A stretch of DNA of 64,000 nt from Marinovum sp034669705 (GCF_034669705.1 NZ_JAXMOR010000016.1:1-64000); one strand, 5' to 3'; positions 44,438 through 52,999 are shown, numbered from the stretch's first letter. The notes: generated by a model not told the origin, from the sequence alone. A program made the numbers and translations.

Positions 44438-44953
44438 TCACCCGAGGACCGATTGCAGCGTCAGCCCGAGAAAGCCGAGGGGCAGCACGACGTTGAAGAG
44501 GATCTCGAAGACGAAGCCGATGATGAGGGACACGGCCAGCGGGAAGACCAAGAAGGCCAGCCGCGACCGTGTCCCCATCACCGCCAGCATTCCGGCGACC
44601 GTGAGAGTGGTGGCAATGTAATATCCCAGCAACCGGAACGACGCGACGTAGAAGGCGACGATTACCACGAAGCCGATCAGCCGCAGTGCGGTCCGTCCGG
44701 CCAGTGTCGGCGCCTCGTCTGATGCGGGCCTGGCGCCGCGGGCCAGGGTCTGGACCGCGATGACCAGGACAAAGGCGGCCATCAGGCCCGCTATGATCTC
44801 GAGAAACAGCGCCGAGTTGGAAAAGGCGTCACCGCTGGCCGCACGTTTCGCGACCAGGGTCACGCGGGTTTCAAAGAAGGCGACCGCCGTGATCAGTGCG
44901 AAGATCCCGAGAAAGGCCAGTTCTGCGATTTTGCCACGAAATCCGGTGGGCAT
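44438..44953 (-). CDS. Tripartite tricarboxylate transporter small permease subunit (TctB), set 3
   Basis: A 171-residue membrane protein with four hydrophobic segments and the TctB-like end NVVLPLGFLGLTLQSVLG. I use the ATG at 44951-44953, preceded at eight bases by AGGAGG; the GTG nine bases upstream overlaps that ribosome site and is unlikely. It sits between tctC and tctA of the third transporter. Confidence 0.87.
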   Translation of the reverse strand: MPTGFRGKIAELAFLGIFALITAVAFFETRVTLVAKRAASGDAFSNSALFLEIIAGLMAAFVLVIAVQTLARGARPASDEAPTLAGRTALRLIGFVVIVAFYVASFRLLGYYIATTLTVAGMLAVMGTRSRLAFLVFPLAVSLIIGFVFEILFNVVLPLGFLGLTLQSVLG

Positions 44954-44979
44954 GGCGGTCACCTCCTGGTGTGACTGTC

Positions 44980-45010
44980 GCGCCCGGCACAGCGTCTGCG
45001 GGCCGGGCGC
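44980..45010 (-). promoter_or_regulatory. Hairpin between binding-protein and permease genes (set 3)
   Basis: Perfect 9-bp arms GCGCCCGGC (44980-44988) and GCCGGGCGC (45002-45010) lie in the 67-base gap after tctC, with no T-run. It is the counterpart of the hairpins after the other binding-protein genes in this window. Confidence 0.55.
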
Positions 45011-45020
45011 ACAGCTGGGG

Positions 45021-46010
45021 TCAGTTGTTCAGCTGCTCTTTTTCCCAAGCGACCGCATCGGCGGCGGCAGAGAGCTGTTCGCGCACATTGGTCACGGTGG
45101 CCTCGAAGTCCTCGGGCGGCAGTTTCGGCACGAAGAAGTTCAGGCTTTCGAGCCGTGACACGACCTCGGGGTTGTTCAGCGTCTTTTCCATCGCATCGCG
45201 CAGCACCTGCACCTGCGCGTCGGGCGTGTCGGGATGCAGCGTGAACCAGTGCCAGCCCATCGGGGCCAGTCCGCTCAGGCCAATGTCGGTGCCGAACTCG
45301 GTCACCAGCGGCGCATCGTCAAAGAACTTCTTGACGCCGGGGTCGTCGTTCAGCACCACCACCGGCTTGAAGGCATCGGCGTTGGCGGAATAGGTGGCGG
45401 GCGAGACGAACATGTAGTCGATCACCCCGGCGCGCAGGTCTTTCAGGGCGTCACCGTCCTGCTGGTAGGGGATGTTGCGGGCATAGGCGCCGTTGGCGCG
45501 CATGGTCTGGGCCATGATCATATGCGGCAGGTTGCCGTAGCTGCCCGACGAATAGCGCACGCCGTTGGGGTTGTTCTTGACGTAGTCGACAAAGGCCGGG
45601 AAGTCGGGGAACCTGTCGTCATCCTTGCGAACGGCAATGGCAAAGGGGACCGTCACGCCGGAATAGAGCGGGATGAAATCCTTGGCCGACCAGTCGGCAT
45701 TGCCGAGCAGCGGCTGCAGCACCAGCGGCGCGACCCAGTTGTCGATAATGGTGTAGCCGTCCGCCGGGCGGTCCAGCCCGGTCTGTACCGCGCGCACGCC
45801 GGCCGCCCCCGGATTGGACACCACGGGCAGCGACACCCCCAGTTCCTGGCTCATGCCTTCGGCGATGACCTGAACCGCCGACATGGCGGTGCCCGGCCCC
45901 CAGGGGAACACGACCTCGATGTTGCGCGCGGGGTAGTCCTGCGCCGAAAGCGGCTGGGCCAGCATCAAGGCGCCGGCCAGCGCTGCGGATATCTTCGTGG
46001 TGAAACTCAT
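45021..46010 (-). CDS. Tripartite tricarboxylate transporter substrate-binding protein (TctC/Bug), set 3
   Basis: A 329-residue periplasmic binding protein. The signal peptide is about 1-23 (cleaved after LSA), followed by YPARNIEVVFPWGPG. It shares long runs with the set 1 protein (NIE-x2-FPWGPG, WVAPLVLQPL, RYSSGS-x-GN-x-PHM, YARNIPY), clearly a paralogue. The start at 46008-46010 follows GGAGGAGAAGGAAG; an upstream in-frame extension overlaps the sulfatase gene and is rejected. It lies 26 bases after sulfatase 4, whose substrate or product it may import. Confidence 0.92.
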   Translation of the reverse strand: MSFTTKISAALAGALMLAQPLSAQDYPARNIEVVFPWGPGTAMSAVQVIAEGMSQELGVSLPVVSNPGAAGVRAVQTGLDRPADGYTIIDNWVAPLVLQPLLGNADWSAKDFIPLYSGVTVPFAIAVRKDDDRFPDFPAFVDYVKNNPNGVRYSSGSYGNLPHMIMAQTMRANGAYARNIPYQQDGDALKDLRAGVIDYMFVSPATYSANADAFKPVVVLNDDPGVKKFFDDAPLVTEFGTDIGLSGLAPMGWHWFTLHPDTPDAQVQVLRDAMEKTLNNPEVVSRLESLNFFVPKLPPEDFEATVTNVREQLSAAADAVAWEKEQLNN

Positions 46011-46036
46011 CTTCCTTCTCCTCCTCCAAGAAGTTC

Positions 46037-47626
46037 TCAGCCGGCCGAACGTTTCGGCGCGGCGGTTTCGGACAGGACATCGTCCAGCCCGTAGTAATGA
46101 AAAAGTTCGGGCGGTGCCTCGTGGCGGGCGAATGTCTCGGCCAGTGCGCGCTGCAGCCGCGCCGTGGTGCCCGGTGCCTCGATCGGTGTCGTCTGGCCCG
46201 GATCGACCCGCAGGTCGTAGACCGCTGATCCCGCAGCGCTGTCGGCCGCCGCGGCAAAGCCCGCTTCCTTGACCTCGCGCGCCACCGGCACCCGCATCAG
46301 CCTTGCGCCCTTGGTAAAGCCCAGCGGCGGTACCATCCCGGCCTGGCCCAATTCCTCGGGCGAGAAGCTCTCGGTCATGTGCTGAGGCGCCATGGTGTAC
46401 ATGTTGAGCGCATCGGTGGCCGTGGACGTGGGATAATGTACGTAGCTGTAGCTGCCGTCGGTCACCCCCATGGGGCCGCCGAACAGGCCGAAGACGACCG
46501 TGCGGTCCTCGGCCGGCGCGTCTGGATTGGCGAGATGCGGCAGCAACGACCGGGCCTGAACCTCGCCCGGCACCGGAACGCCGTTGAGCTCCAGCAGTGT
46601 CGGCATGATATCCATGGTCTGGGTCACGCCGCCGCGGCGGGTGCCGGCCTGATCGGCGTGGTCCGGGTGCCAGACCATCAGCGGGATATGGGCGATCTCC
46701 TCGTAGCAGGGCATCTTGTTCTTGCCCCACCATTCATGTTCGCCCAGCAGGTAGCCGTGATCGGTGGTGACGATCAGGCAGGTGTCCTGCCAGGCGCCGG
46801 TCGCGTCCATCCAGTCGAGCAGCTGGCCGAAATAATCGTCGCACATCCGCAACAGCGCGCGGTAGTTGCCGCGGATGCTGTCGATTTCCTCGGGGCTGTT
46901 GGCCAGCCTTTCATAGGGCGGCCAGTCCAGAACCGGGCGGCTGTCGTCGCCGTCGCGAAAACGGTCGGCGGCCATGAAGGGCTCATGCGGGTCGAAGCAT
47001 TCAAGTTGCAGCAGCCAGTCGTCCGCATCCTTGTTGCCGTCGAGAAACTCGAAAGCCGAGGCAAAGCACTGCGCGAGCGGGTAGTCGGCCTCGTCGGTCA
47101 TGTGCTCGGCGTTCAGGGCATGCTGCATGCGGCGATAGGCGAGCGGGTCGGTGGAGCGATGGGTCAGCGTGCCTTCGGGCAGCCTGTCCAGCGGGTAGTG
47201 GCGGGGGTCATAACCCTCGCGCAGGGCCGCGACATCGGGGGCCACGCGCACGGTAACCGGGTCGTACTCCTGACCGCGCTTGAAGCTCCAGCTGTCGAAG
47301 GCCTGCGCATAGCCCGCGCCGCCGGGTTCGAAGTAGTGGTAATGGTCGGTCACCATATGCGTATAGACGCCGGCGGTGCTGAGCATCTGCGCATAGGAAT
47401 TGTCGAACGGCTCGAGCGGACCCCAGGGCCGGTGCATCATGTTCAGCCGTCCGGTGTGCATGTCGCGGCGCGCCGGCATGCAGGGCAGCGAGCCCACGTA
47501 ATGCTTGTCGAAGGTGACGGCGCGATCGGCGAAACGGGCGAAGTTCGGCGTCAGCGTGGCATCGCCGCCATAGGGCGCAAGCGCTGTGCGATTCAATGAA
47601 TCGAATATGACAAAGATCGTCTTCAC
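46037..47626 (-). CDS. Type I sulfatase 4 (formylglycine-dependent, cytosolic)
   Basis: A 529-residue sulfatase with maturation motif C49-M-P-A-R53, the slightly less common form of C-x-P/A-x-R. The N-terminal metal motif is VIFDSLNR (6-13), shared in type with sulfatase 3, and the second is TTDHGYLLGEHEWWGKNK. It starts MKTIFVIFDS with no signal peptide, so a cytosolic site is expected. It is the first gene of the operon with the third Tct importer and a LysR regulator, which ties desulfation to carboxylate-type uptake. The substrate is unknown. Confidence 0.87.
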   Translation of the reverse strand: MKTIFVIFDSLNRTALAPYGGDATLTPNFARFADRAVTFDKHYVGSLPCMPARRDMHTGRLNMMHRPWGPLEPFDNSYAQMLSTAGVYTHMVTDHYHYFEPGGAGYAQAFDSWSFKRGQEYDPVTVRVAPDVAALREGYDPRHYPLDRLPEGTLTHRSTDPLAYRRMQHALNAEHMTDEADYPLAQCFASAFEFLDGNKDADDWLLQLECFDPHEPFMAADRFRDGDDSRPVLDWPPYERLANSPEEIDSIRGNYRALLRMCDDYFGQLLDWMDATGAWQDTCLIVTTDHGYLLGEHEWWGKNKMPCYEEIAHIPLMVWHPDHADQAGTRRGGVTQTMDIMPTLLELNGVPVPGEVQARSLLPHLANPDAPAEDRTVVFGLFGGPMGVTDGSYSYVHYPTSTATDALNMYTMAPQHMTESFSPEELGQAGMVPPLGFTKGARLMRVPVAREVKEAGFAAAADSAAGSAVYDLRVDPGQTTPIEAPGTTARLQRALAETFARHEAPPELFHYYGLDDVLSETAAPKRSAG

Positions 47627-47723
47627 CGGTCATCCTCCCTCGTCTGCCGCGCCCCCTCCGGCTGGCATGTCGAGCAACTTAGAAGCTGGTGGCGAAGAAA
47701 TATAATCGAATTAGGTGCGGGTC

Positions 47724-47744
47724 GGTATTCCTGAAATTGATACC
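47724..47744. promoter_or_regulatory. LysR-type T-N11-A box upstream of sulfatase 4
   Basis: GGTAT (47724-47728), eleven bases and ATACC (47740-47744) form a perfect interrupted palindrome with the T-N11-A pattern of LysR sites. It lies about 98 bases upstream of the sulfatase 4 start, a usual position for the recognition site, and the operon encodes a LysR regulator. Confidence 0.6.
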
Positions 47745-47880
47745 TTGGTTGATGCAGTCGGCGCGCGTTCGCCCTGCCGAAGAGCAAGCGTCGTCTCTCG
47801 CTGTCCCGAAACGGCGCCGGCAGCTGAGCCGAATGCTTCAGCGCGCGCGGCTTTAAGGCGCACAGCCGCTAGGGCGTCTG

Positions 47881-49152
47881 TCAGGCGCGGGCAAGGCGGA
47901 GTTCCGCGGCTCTGGCGTGGCCCTCCATCCCTTCGATGCGGCTGATCCGGGCGGTACGGAGGGCCAGCTCGTGCGATGCCGTGGCGGTGCAGCGTTGCCA
48001 GGTGACGGTCTTGGTGAACTTGTGCACGGACAGCCCGCCGGTATAGCGCGCCGCGCCGCTGGTGGGCAGCACGTGGTTGGGGCCGGAGCTCTTGTCGCCG
48101 AAGGCCACGGTGGTCTCTGCGCCCAGAAACAGCGAGCCGTAGGCGGAGAGGCGGGTCAGCCACCAGTCGAGATCGGCGGCCTGGACCTGCAGATGTTCTG
48201 GCGCGTAGCGGTCCGAGACCTGCGCCGCCTCTTCGCGGCTGTCGCAGAGGATCACCTCGGCGCGCTCGGCCCAGGCGGTGCGCGCGGCAGAGGCGTTGGG
48301 CTCGGGCAGCTCGGCGATCAGGGCCGGGACGCGGGCCAAGACGGCCTCGGCCAGGGCGCGGTCGGTGGTGACCAGCCAGACCGGGCTGTCGGCGCCGTGC
48401 TCGGCCTGGCTGACGAGGTCCCAGGCGACGGTCTCGGGATCGGCGGTGGCATCGGCGATGACCAGCGAGTCGGTGGGCCCCGCGAACATGTCGATGCCGA
48501 CCTCGCCGAAGAGCATGCGCTTGGCCTCGGCCACGTAGCTGTTGCCGGGCCCGACGAGGATGTCGGCCGGTTGGCCTCCGAACAGGCCCTGCGCCATGGC
48601 GGCCACGCCCTGCACGCCGCCGAGGTTGAGGATCAGGTCGGCACCGCAGAGGTCCATGGCAAAGACGATGGCATCGGGGATGCCGGCGCCCGGCCGGGTG
48701 GGTGAGACGGCGGTGATATGGCGCACGCCCGCGACCTTGGCGGTGGTGATCGTCATCAGCGCGCTGGCGACATGGCTGTAGCGGCCGCCCGGCACGTAGC
48801 AGCCGGCGCTGGCGACGGGGATCTGCTTTTGGCCCGCGATCAGCCCCGGGATGACCTCGACCTCGCAGTCACCGAGCGTGGCCTTCTGCGCCTCGGCAAA
48901 GCGGCGGATGTTGGCCTGAGCAAAGCGGATGTCGTCCTTGAGCTGCTGCGGGACGCGGGCGCAGGCCGCTTGGCGGGCCGCGTCAGAGAGCACGATATCG
49001 CCGGTCCAGCCATCGAGCCGCTTGGCGTAGTCGCGCACCGCCGCCTCGCCGTCGCGGGCGATCGTGGCGAGCATGGTTGAGACGGTGTCGCGGATGTCGC
49101 TGGTCTCGACCGCGGGGCGGGGGGTGGCTTGCTTGAGGTAGGTGATGGCCAT
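47881..49152 (-). CDS. Histidinol-dehydrogenase-like NAD enzyme, HpsN (sulfopropanediol dehydrogenase) subgroup
   Basis: A 423-residue NAD-dependent dehydrogenase of the HisD fold. Zn and catalytic positions of HisD are kept (SQAEHGAD, YAPEHLQV, SGPNHVLPT and a C-terminal GHARAAELR). Several segments differ from true HisD and match HpsN-type proteins: CYVPGGRYSHVASALMTITT, the FGDKSSGPNHVLP segment, and GGLSVHKFTKTVTWQR instead of the HisD 'SGLSVDDFLRRMT' ending. HpsN oxidises (R)-2,3-dihydroxypropane-1-sulfonate to sulfolactate. No other his gene is near, so histidine synthesis is unlikely. It lies downstream of a dimethylglycine-dehydrogenase-like gene (gap 174 bases), so a different alcohol substrate is possible. 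Confidence 0.8.
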   Translation of the reverse strand: MAITYLKQATPRPAVETSDIRDTVSTMLATIARDGEAAVRDYAKRLDGWTGDIVLSDAARQAACARVPQQLKDDIRFAQANIRRFAEAQKATLGDCEVEVIPGLIAGQKQIPVASAGCYVPGGRYSHVASALMTITTAKVAGVRHITAVSPTRPGAGIPDAIVFAMDLCGADLILNLGGVQGVAAMAQGLFGGQPADILVGPGNSYVAEAKRMLFGEVGIDMFAGPTDSLVIADATADPETVAWDLVSQAEHGADSPVWLVTTDRALAEAVLARVPALIAELPEPNASAARTAWAERAEVILCDSREEAAQVSDRYAPEHLQVQAADLDWWLTRLSAYGSLFLGAETTVAFGDKSSGPNHVLPTSGAARYTGGLSVHKFTKTVTWQRCTATASHELALRTARISRIEGMEGHARAAELRLARA

Positions 49153-49326
49153 GGTGTCAGCCTTTCCGTGTAGAATCAGACATCAGGCCGGCGAATTCCG
49201 AGGACAGCGCAACCGTGCTTCCGGGCTGCGGGTGCATGCGCCGCGGTGGCGCAGTCCGGGCTGGGGGGACGCGGCACAGGTGCATGTTCTCGGTCCTTTC
49301 CGGGATCGGCAGGCGGCGCTTCACGC

Positions 49327-51762
49327 TCAGGCACGCATCCGGCTGTAGTCGGGGTCATAGGGCGAAGGAGCGATGACTTCGGCCTTGACCAAATCGCCGC
49401 AGAGGTCGAGCTCCAGCGTGCTGCCCGGGGCGGCGAAATCCGGGTCGACGAAGGCATAGGCGAGGTTCAGCCCCGTCCGGTGGCCCCAGTCGCCCGAGGT
49501 GATCGTGCCCTTGACCGTATCGCCCTGCATCAGCGAGGCGCCGCCGTGGGCCGGTGCCTTGGTGGTGTCGATCTTCAGCGTGACCAGTCGCGCGCGCGGG
49601 CCTTCCGCGATGCGTTTTTGCAGCGCCTCCTTGCCGATGAAACCTTCCTTTTCGGGCTTCACGAAGCGGTCGAGGCCGGTCTCGAAGGGGTCGAACTCGG
49701 TCAAGAGGTCGGCCTTCCAGTGCAGGAAGCCTTTCTCCATCCGCATCGAGTCCACCGCGCGGGCGCCAAACAGTTTCAGCCCGTGCGCCTCGCCGGCTTC
49801 GCGCAGCGCGAGGTAGGCGGCGTAGAGCGCGTTGTTGGGCACGTGGATCTCGTAGGCCAACTCACCGGAAAAGCTGACACCCAGAACGGTGGCCGGGACG
49901 AAGCCGATGAAGCATTCGCGCACGCTGAGCCAGGGAAAGGCCGCTTTCGACCAGTCGCCGCGCGAGCAGGCGGACAGCACGTCGCGGGCCTTGGGACCGG
50001 CCAGCACGAGGATGGTCTGGTCGTTGGTCAGGCTGCGGATCTGCACGTCCTCGTCCGGGTTAAGGTGCATCCGGAGCCAGTCCATGTCGTGGTATTCGCT
50101 GGCCGCCGCCGAGCCGTACCAGACGCGCTGCGGCCCCCGGTCCGAGGCGGGCAGGTTCGCGATGGTCGCCTCGCCCTTGACCATGCCGTGGTGGTTGAGC
50201 AGGTAGCCCAGCCCGACGCGGCCATCGCGCTTGGTGACCGCACCGCAGAACATCCGGTCGAGGAAGGCGTGGCGGTCGGCGCCGGTGATCTCGAACCGGT
50301 TGAAGCCGTTGACCTCGCAGAGGCCGACATTCTCGGAGACGTTCTTCACCTCGGCGGCGACCACGTCGAAGGCCTCGTCGAAGTTGAAGCTCAGCGTCGG
50401 GTGAAATTCCGGCGAGGGCTTGAGGTACTCCATCCGCTCCCAGCCGTTGACCACGGTGAACTCGGCGCCCTCTGCCGCCAGCACCGGCGTCAGCGGCGTG
50501 GTCTTGGCGGGACGCGCGGCGGGGCGGTGCTCGTGCGGGAAGTGGAAGCGGAACTCGTTCTGGTAGTCCTCGATGGCCTTCAGCGCGGTCAGCTCGACGT
50601 TGGCATGGCCGGTGAAGCGGCGCGGGTCGATGACCCAGGTGTCGTACTGCGCCTCGCCATGCACGATCTGCTGCGCCAGCAGCCAGCCGTGGCCGCCGCC
50701 TTCGCCCAGCCCGGCCCGCAAGCCGATGATGCAGAAGGCGTTGCGTTTGCCGGGGATTGGCCCCACCAAGGGCGCACCGTCGATGGTATAGGTGATCGGG
50801 CCGTTGACGATCGAGCGGATGCCGGTCTCGGCCAGCGCGGGCATGCGCTCGAAGGCGCCCTCGAGCACGTCCATCACCCGGTCGAGGTCATCGGGGCAGA
50901 GCGCGTTGACGAACTTCGGATCGATGCCGTCCATGCCCCAGGTCTTGCAGCCCTGTTCGTAGAACCCGACCAGCAGGCCGTTCTTTTCCTGCCGGCTGTA
51001 GTAGTCGCTGATCGGGCAGCGCAACAGCGGCATGCGGTGGCCTGCCTCGACGATGGCGGGGATATCCTCGGTCAGGAAATACTGGTGCTCCATCGAGGCG
51101 ACAGGGTGATGCACACCCATCATCGACCCCACCTCGTTGACGCGGTAGCCGCAGGCGTTGACCACGATATCGCAGTCGATGTCGCCCTTTTCGGTGTGCA
51201 CCGTCCAGGTGTCGTCCTTGTGCTGGGTCAGCGCGGTGACCGGCGTGTTGCGATAGACCTCGGCCCCGGCCTTCCGCGCATGATAGGCCAGCGCCTGGCA
51301 TAGCTGCGCCGGGTCGATATCGCCGTCCAGCGGATCCCACAGCCCGCCCAGCAGGTTGTCGGTCGAGATCAGCGGATGCCGCCGGGCGCATTCCTCGGCG
51401 TCGATCACCTCAAGCTCGACCCCCATGCCCCGCGCCATCGACGAGAAGTGCCGATAACCCTGCATCTGCGCCTCGGTATTGGCCAGCCGGATGCCGCCGT
51501 CGGCGTGGTGATAGTTGATCGGATACTCGGGGTCCTCGGACAGCCGCTTGTAAAGCGCGATCGAATGCGTCTTCAGCCCCACCATCGTCTGGGTGCCGCC
51601 GAAGTTCGTCACCTGCGCCGCCGAATGCCAGGTGGTTCCGGACGTCAGCTCGTCGCGCTCGACCAGCACCACGTCCGACCAGCCTTCCTGCGTCAGGTGA
51701 TAGAGCGTCGAGCACCCGGCAATGCCGCCGCCGATCACAACAACTTTGGTCCGAGATTTCAT
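49327..51762 (-). CDS. Dimethylglycine/sarcosine dehydrogenase-like FAD protein (DAO + GcvT domains)
   Basis: An 811-residue flavoprotein. Residues 6-400 form a D-amino-acid-oxidase-type FAD domain starting VVVIGGGIAG; TTWHSAAQ contains H46 at the place where dimethylglycine dehydrogenases attach FAD covalently. An FAO_M-like linker follows, then a GcvT folate-binding domain (about 430-700, with RAVDSMRMEKGF) and a GcvT C-terminal barrel (to 811). This is the layout of enzymes that demethylate dimethylglycine or sarcosine with transfer of the one-carbon unit to tetrahydrofolate. GGAGG precedes the ATG at 51760-51762; a longer frame lacks support. The true N-methyl substrate is open. Confidence 0.9.
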   Translation of the reverse strand: MKSRTKVVVIGGGIAGCSTLYHLTQEGWSDVVLVERDELTSGTTWHSAAQVTNFGGTQTMVGLKTHSIALYKRLSEDPEYPINYHHADGGIRLANTEAQMQGYRHFSSMARGMGVELEVIDAEECARRHPLISTDNLLGGLWDPLDGDIDPAQLCQALAYHARKAGAEVYRNTPVTALTQHKDDTWTVHTEKGDIDCDIVVNACGYRVNEVGSMMGVHHPVASMEHQYFLTEDIPAIVEAGHRMPLLRCPISDYYSRQEKNGLLVGFYEQGCKTWGMDGIDPKFVNALCPDDLDRVMDVLEGAFERMPALAETGIRSIVNGPITYTIDGAPLVGPIPGKRNAFCIIGLRAGLGEGGGHGWLLAQQIVHGEAQYDTWVIDPRRFTGHANVELTALKAIEDYQNEFRFHFPHEHRPAARPAKTTPLTPVLAAEGAEFTVVNGWERMEYLKPSPEFHPTLSFNFDEAFDVVAAEVKNVSENVGLCEVNGFNRFEITGADRHAFLDRMFCGAVTKRDGRVGLGYLLNHHGMVKGEATIANLPASDRGPQRVWYGSAAASEYHDMDWLRMHLNPDEDVQIRSLTNDQTILVLAGPKARDVLSACSRGDWSKAAFPWLSVRECFIGFVPATVLGVSFSGELAYEIHVPNNALYAAYLALREAGEAHGLKLFGARAVDSMRMEKGFLHWKADLLTEFDPFETGLDRFVKPEKEGFIGKEALQKRIAEGPRARLVTLKIDTTKAPAHGGASLMQGDTVKGTITSGDWGHRTGLNLAYAFVDPDFAAPGSTLELDLCGDLVKAEVIAPSPYDPDYSRMRA

Positions 51763-51838
51763 GGGGTGCGCCTCCGATACATGTTGGGGGCAGTAGGCGG
51801 CCAAGTTGCTGCACGTGCAATGGCGATCTATGTTGATG

Positions 51839-51871
51839 TCAAAATATCGCAGTTCGCTTTCGGCGATTTGA
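51839..51871. promoter_or_regulatory. TCAAAATATCGCA motif with inverted arm before the dehydrogenase gene
   Basis: TCAAAATATCGCA (51839-51851) lies about 80 bases upstream of the flavoprotein start. An inverted partner GCGATTTGA (51863-51871) completes an interrupted palindrome. The same 13-mer with one change lies upstream of the LysR gene (53063-53075), so it is a good candidate LysR site. Confidence 0.55.
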
Positions 51872-52024
51872 GAGTAAGGCGGAACCTGTTGCCAACGGGC
51901 GATAAAATTCCGTCCCTCGTGGCCTGAGCGGTACCGGATATGCCATGGCGGCCGGACCCCGCCGCCGACGCGGTGGGCATCGGTCCCGCAGGGCGTTGCC
52001 GTTCCTCAATCCTTGCCCACGGCG

Positions 52025-52999
52025 TCAGTCGATCAGGCGAAAGCTGTCCTCGAGCCAGGGATCGCTTTGGTGGAGCGGCGCGATGGCGTGCCTGCGGATC
52101 AGGCTGCGGACCTTGGTGTCCACGAGCTCGATCACCGAACGCGAGCAGTCGGGCGTCGTCACCAGCGCCAGCGTCCTTGCGAAGGCCTTGCCGGGAAAGC
52201 GGTGCATCTGCACTTGCTGGTGGAACGATTTGGCGCGGGAAAACAGCAGCGGCGTGGTGATGGTCCAGCCGGCACCGGCGGCGACCATGGCCATCAGCGT
52301 CTGGTTGTTGCTGCACTCGAAGCGATGCGGCGAGGTCACGCCGATCCGCCTGAGTTGCGATTCGATCTGGCGGGCGATCATCAGGTTGCCGGAAAACCGC
52401 AGGAACGGCAGTTTGGTCGTGCCGTCCACCACATTCGCCAGGGATTGCGACGCGAGGCGCGGCAGCACCACCACAAACGGATCGCGCAGCAGCGGGCGGT
52501 CCTGCAGATCGCTCAGCCGCTCATCCGGCGCGGTGGTGATCCCGAGGTCGAGCTGACGGTTGCGTAACATTCCGATCAGGTCGTGGCTCGACGCGGTGTA
52601 GAACATGAAATTGCAGGCCGGCATGTGGGACGACAGCGACACCGCAAGGCCGGGCACGATATCGCTTTCGAAATCCTCGATAGAGCCGATCCGCAGGTGG
52701 CTCGCCTCGGCCACGCTGCCGGCAGAGGCCTCGGCGCGGGCCTTGCGGATGGCGCGCAGCGCGTCGTCGATATTGCGCAGGAAGGCCTGTCCCTTGGGCG
52801 TCAGCACCATCGGCCGGCGGGCATGGTTGAACAGCTCGACGCCCAGATGCTCTTCGAGGCTGCGCAGGTGATGCGAGACGGTGCTGACGGTCAGCCCCGC
52901 CTCTCGCGCGCCGGCCTGAAGCGAGCCCTGGGTGGCACAGATCTGAAACAGCTCGAGAGACTTGAGGCTGAGGTCGCGGGAGGTGAGGGAGCGGGCCAT
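52025..52999 (-). CDS. LysR-family transcriptional regulator
   Basis: A 324-residue LysR-type regulator. The helix-turn-helix is SLELFQICATQGSLQAGAREAGLTVSTVSHHLRSLEE (about 14-50), and the effector domain follows (about 98-310). It lies upstream of the dehydrogenase genes in the same orientation and is divergent from an IclR gene. A shared 13-mer before it and before the flavoprotein gene suggests both autoregulation and control of the flavoprotein/HpsN-like pair. The effector is unknown. Confidence 0.9.
   Translation of the reverse strand: MARSLTSRDLSLKSLELFQICATQGSLQAGAREAGLTVSTVSHHLRSLEEHLGVELFNHARRPMVLTPKGQAFLRNIDDALRAIRKARAEASAGSVAEASHLRIGSIEDFESDIVPGLAVSLSSHMPACNFMFYTASSHDLIGMLRNRQLDLGITTAPDERLSDLQDRPLLRDPFVVVLPRLASQSLANVVDGTTKLPFLRFSGNLMIARQIESQLRRIGVTSPHRFECSNNQTLMAMVAAGAGWTITTPLLFSRAKSFHQQVQMHRFPGKAFARTLALVTTPDCSRSVIELVDTKVRSLIRRHAIAPLHQSDPWLEDSFRLID

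Noticed and set aside
45021..46733. Longer version (570 codons) of the set 3 binding protein
   Set aside because: The extension lies inside sulfatase 4; the signal peptide and ribosome site place the start at 46010.
47881..49152. Annotation as histidinol dehydrogenase for histidine synthesis
   Set aside because: No his genes are nearby and several segments match the HpsN-type subgroup better.
49246..51303. 685-codon open frame antisense to the dimethylglycine-dehydrogenase-like gene
   Set aside because: Shadow frame without domains; the minus strand has FAD and GcvT motifs.
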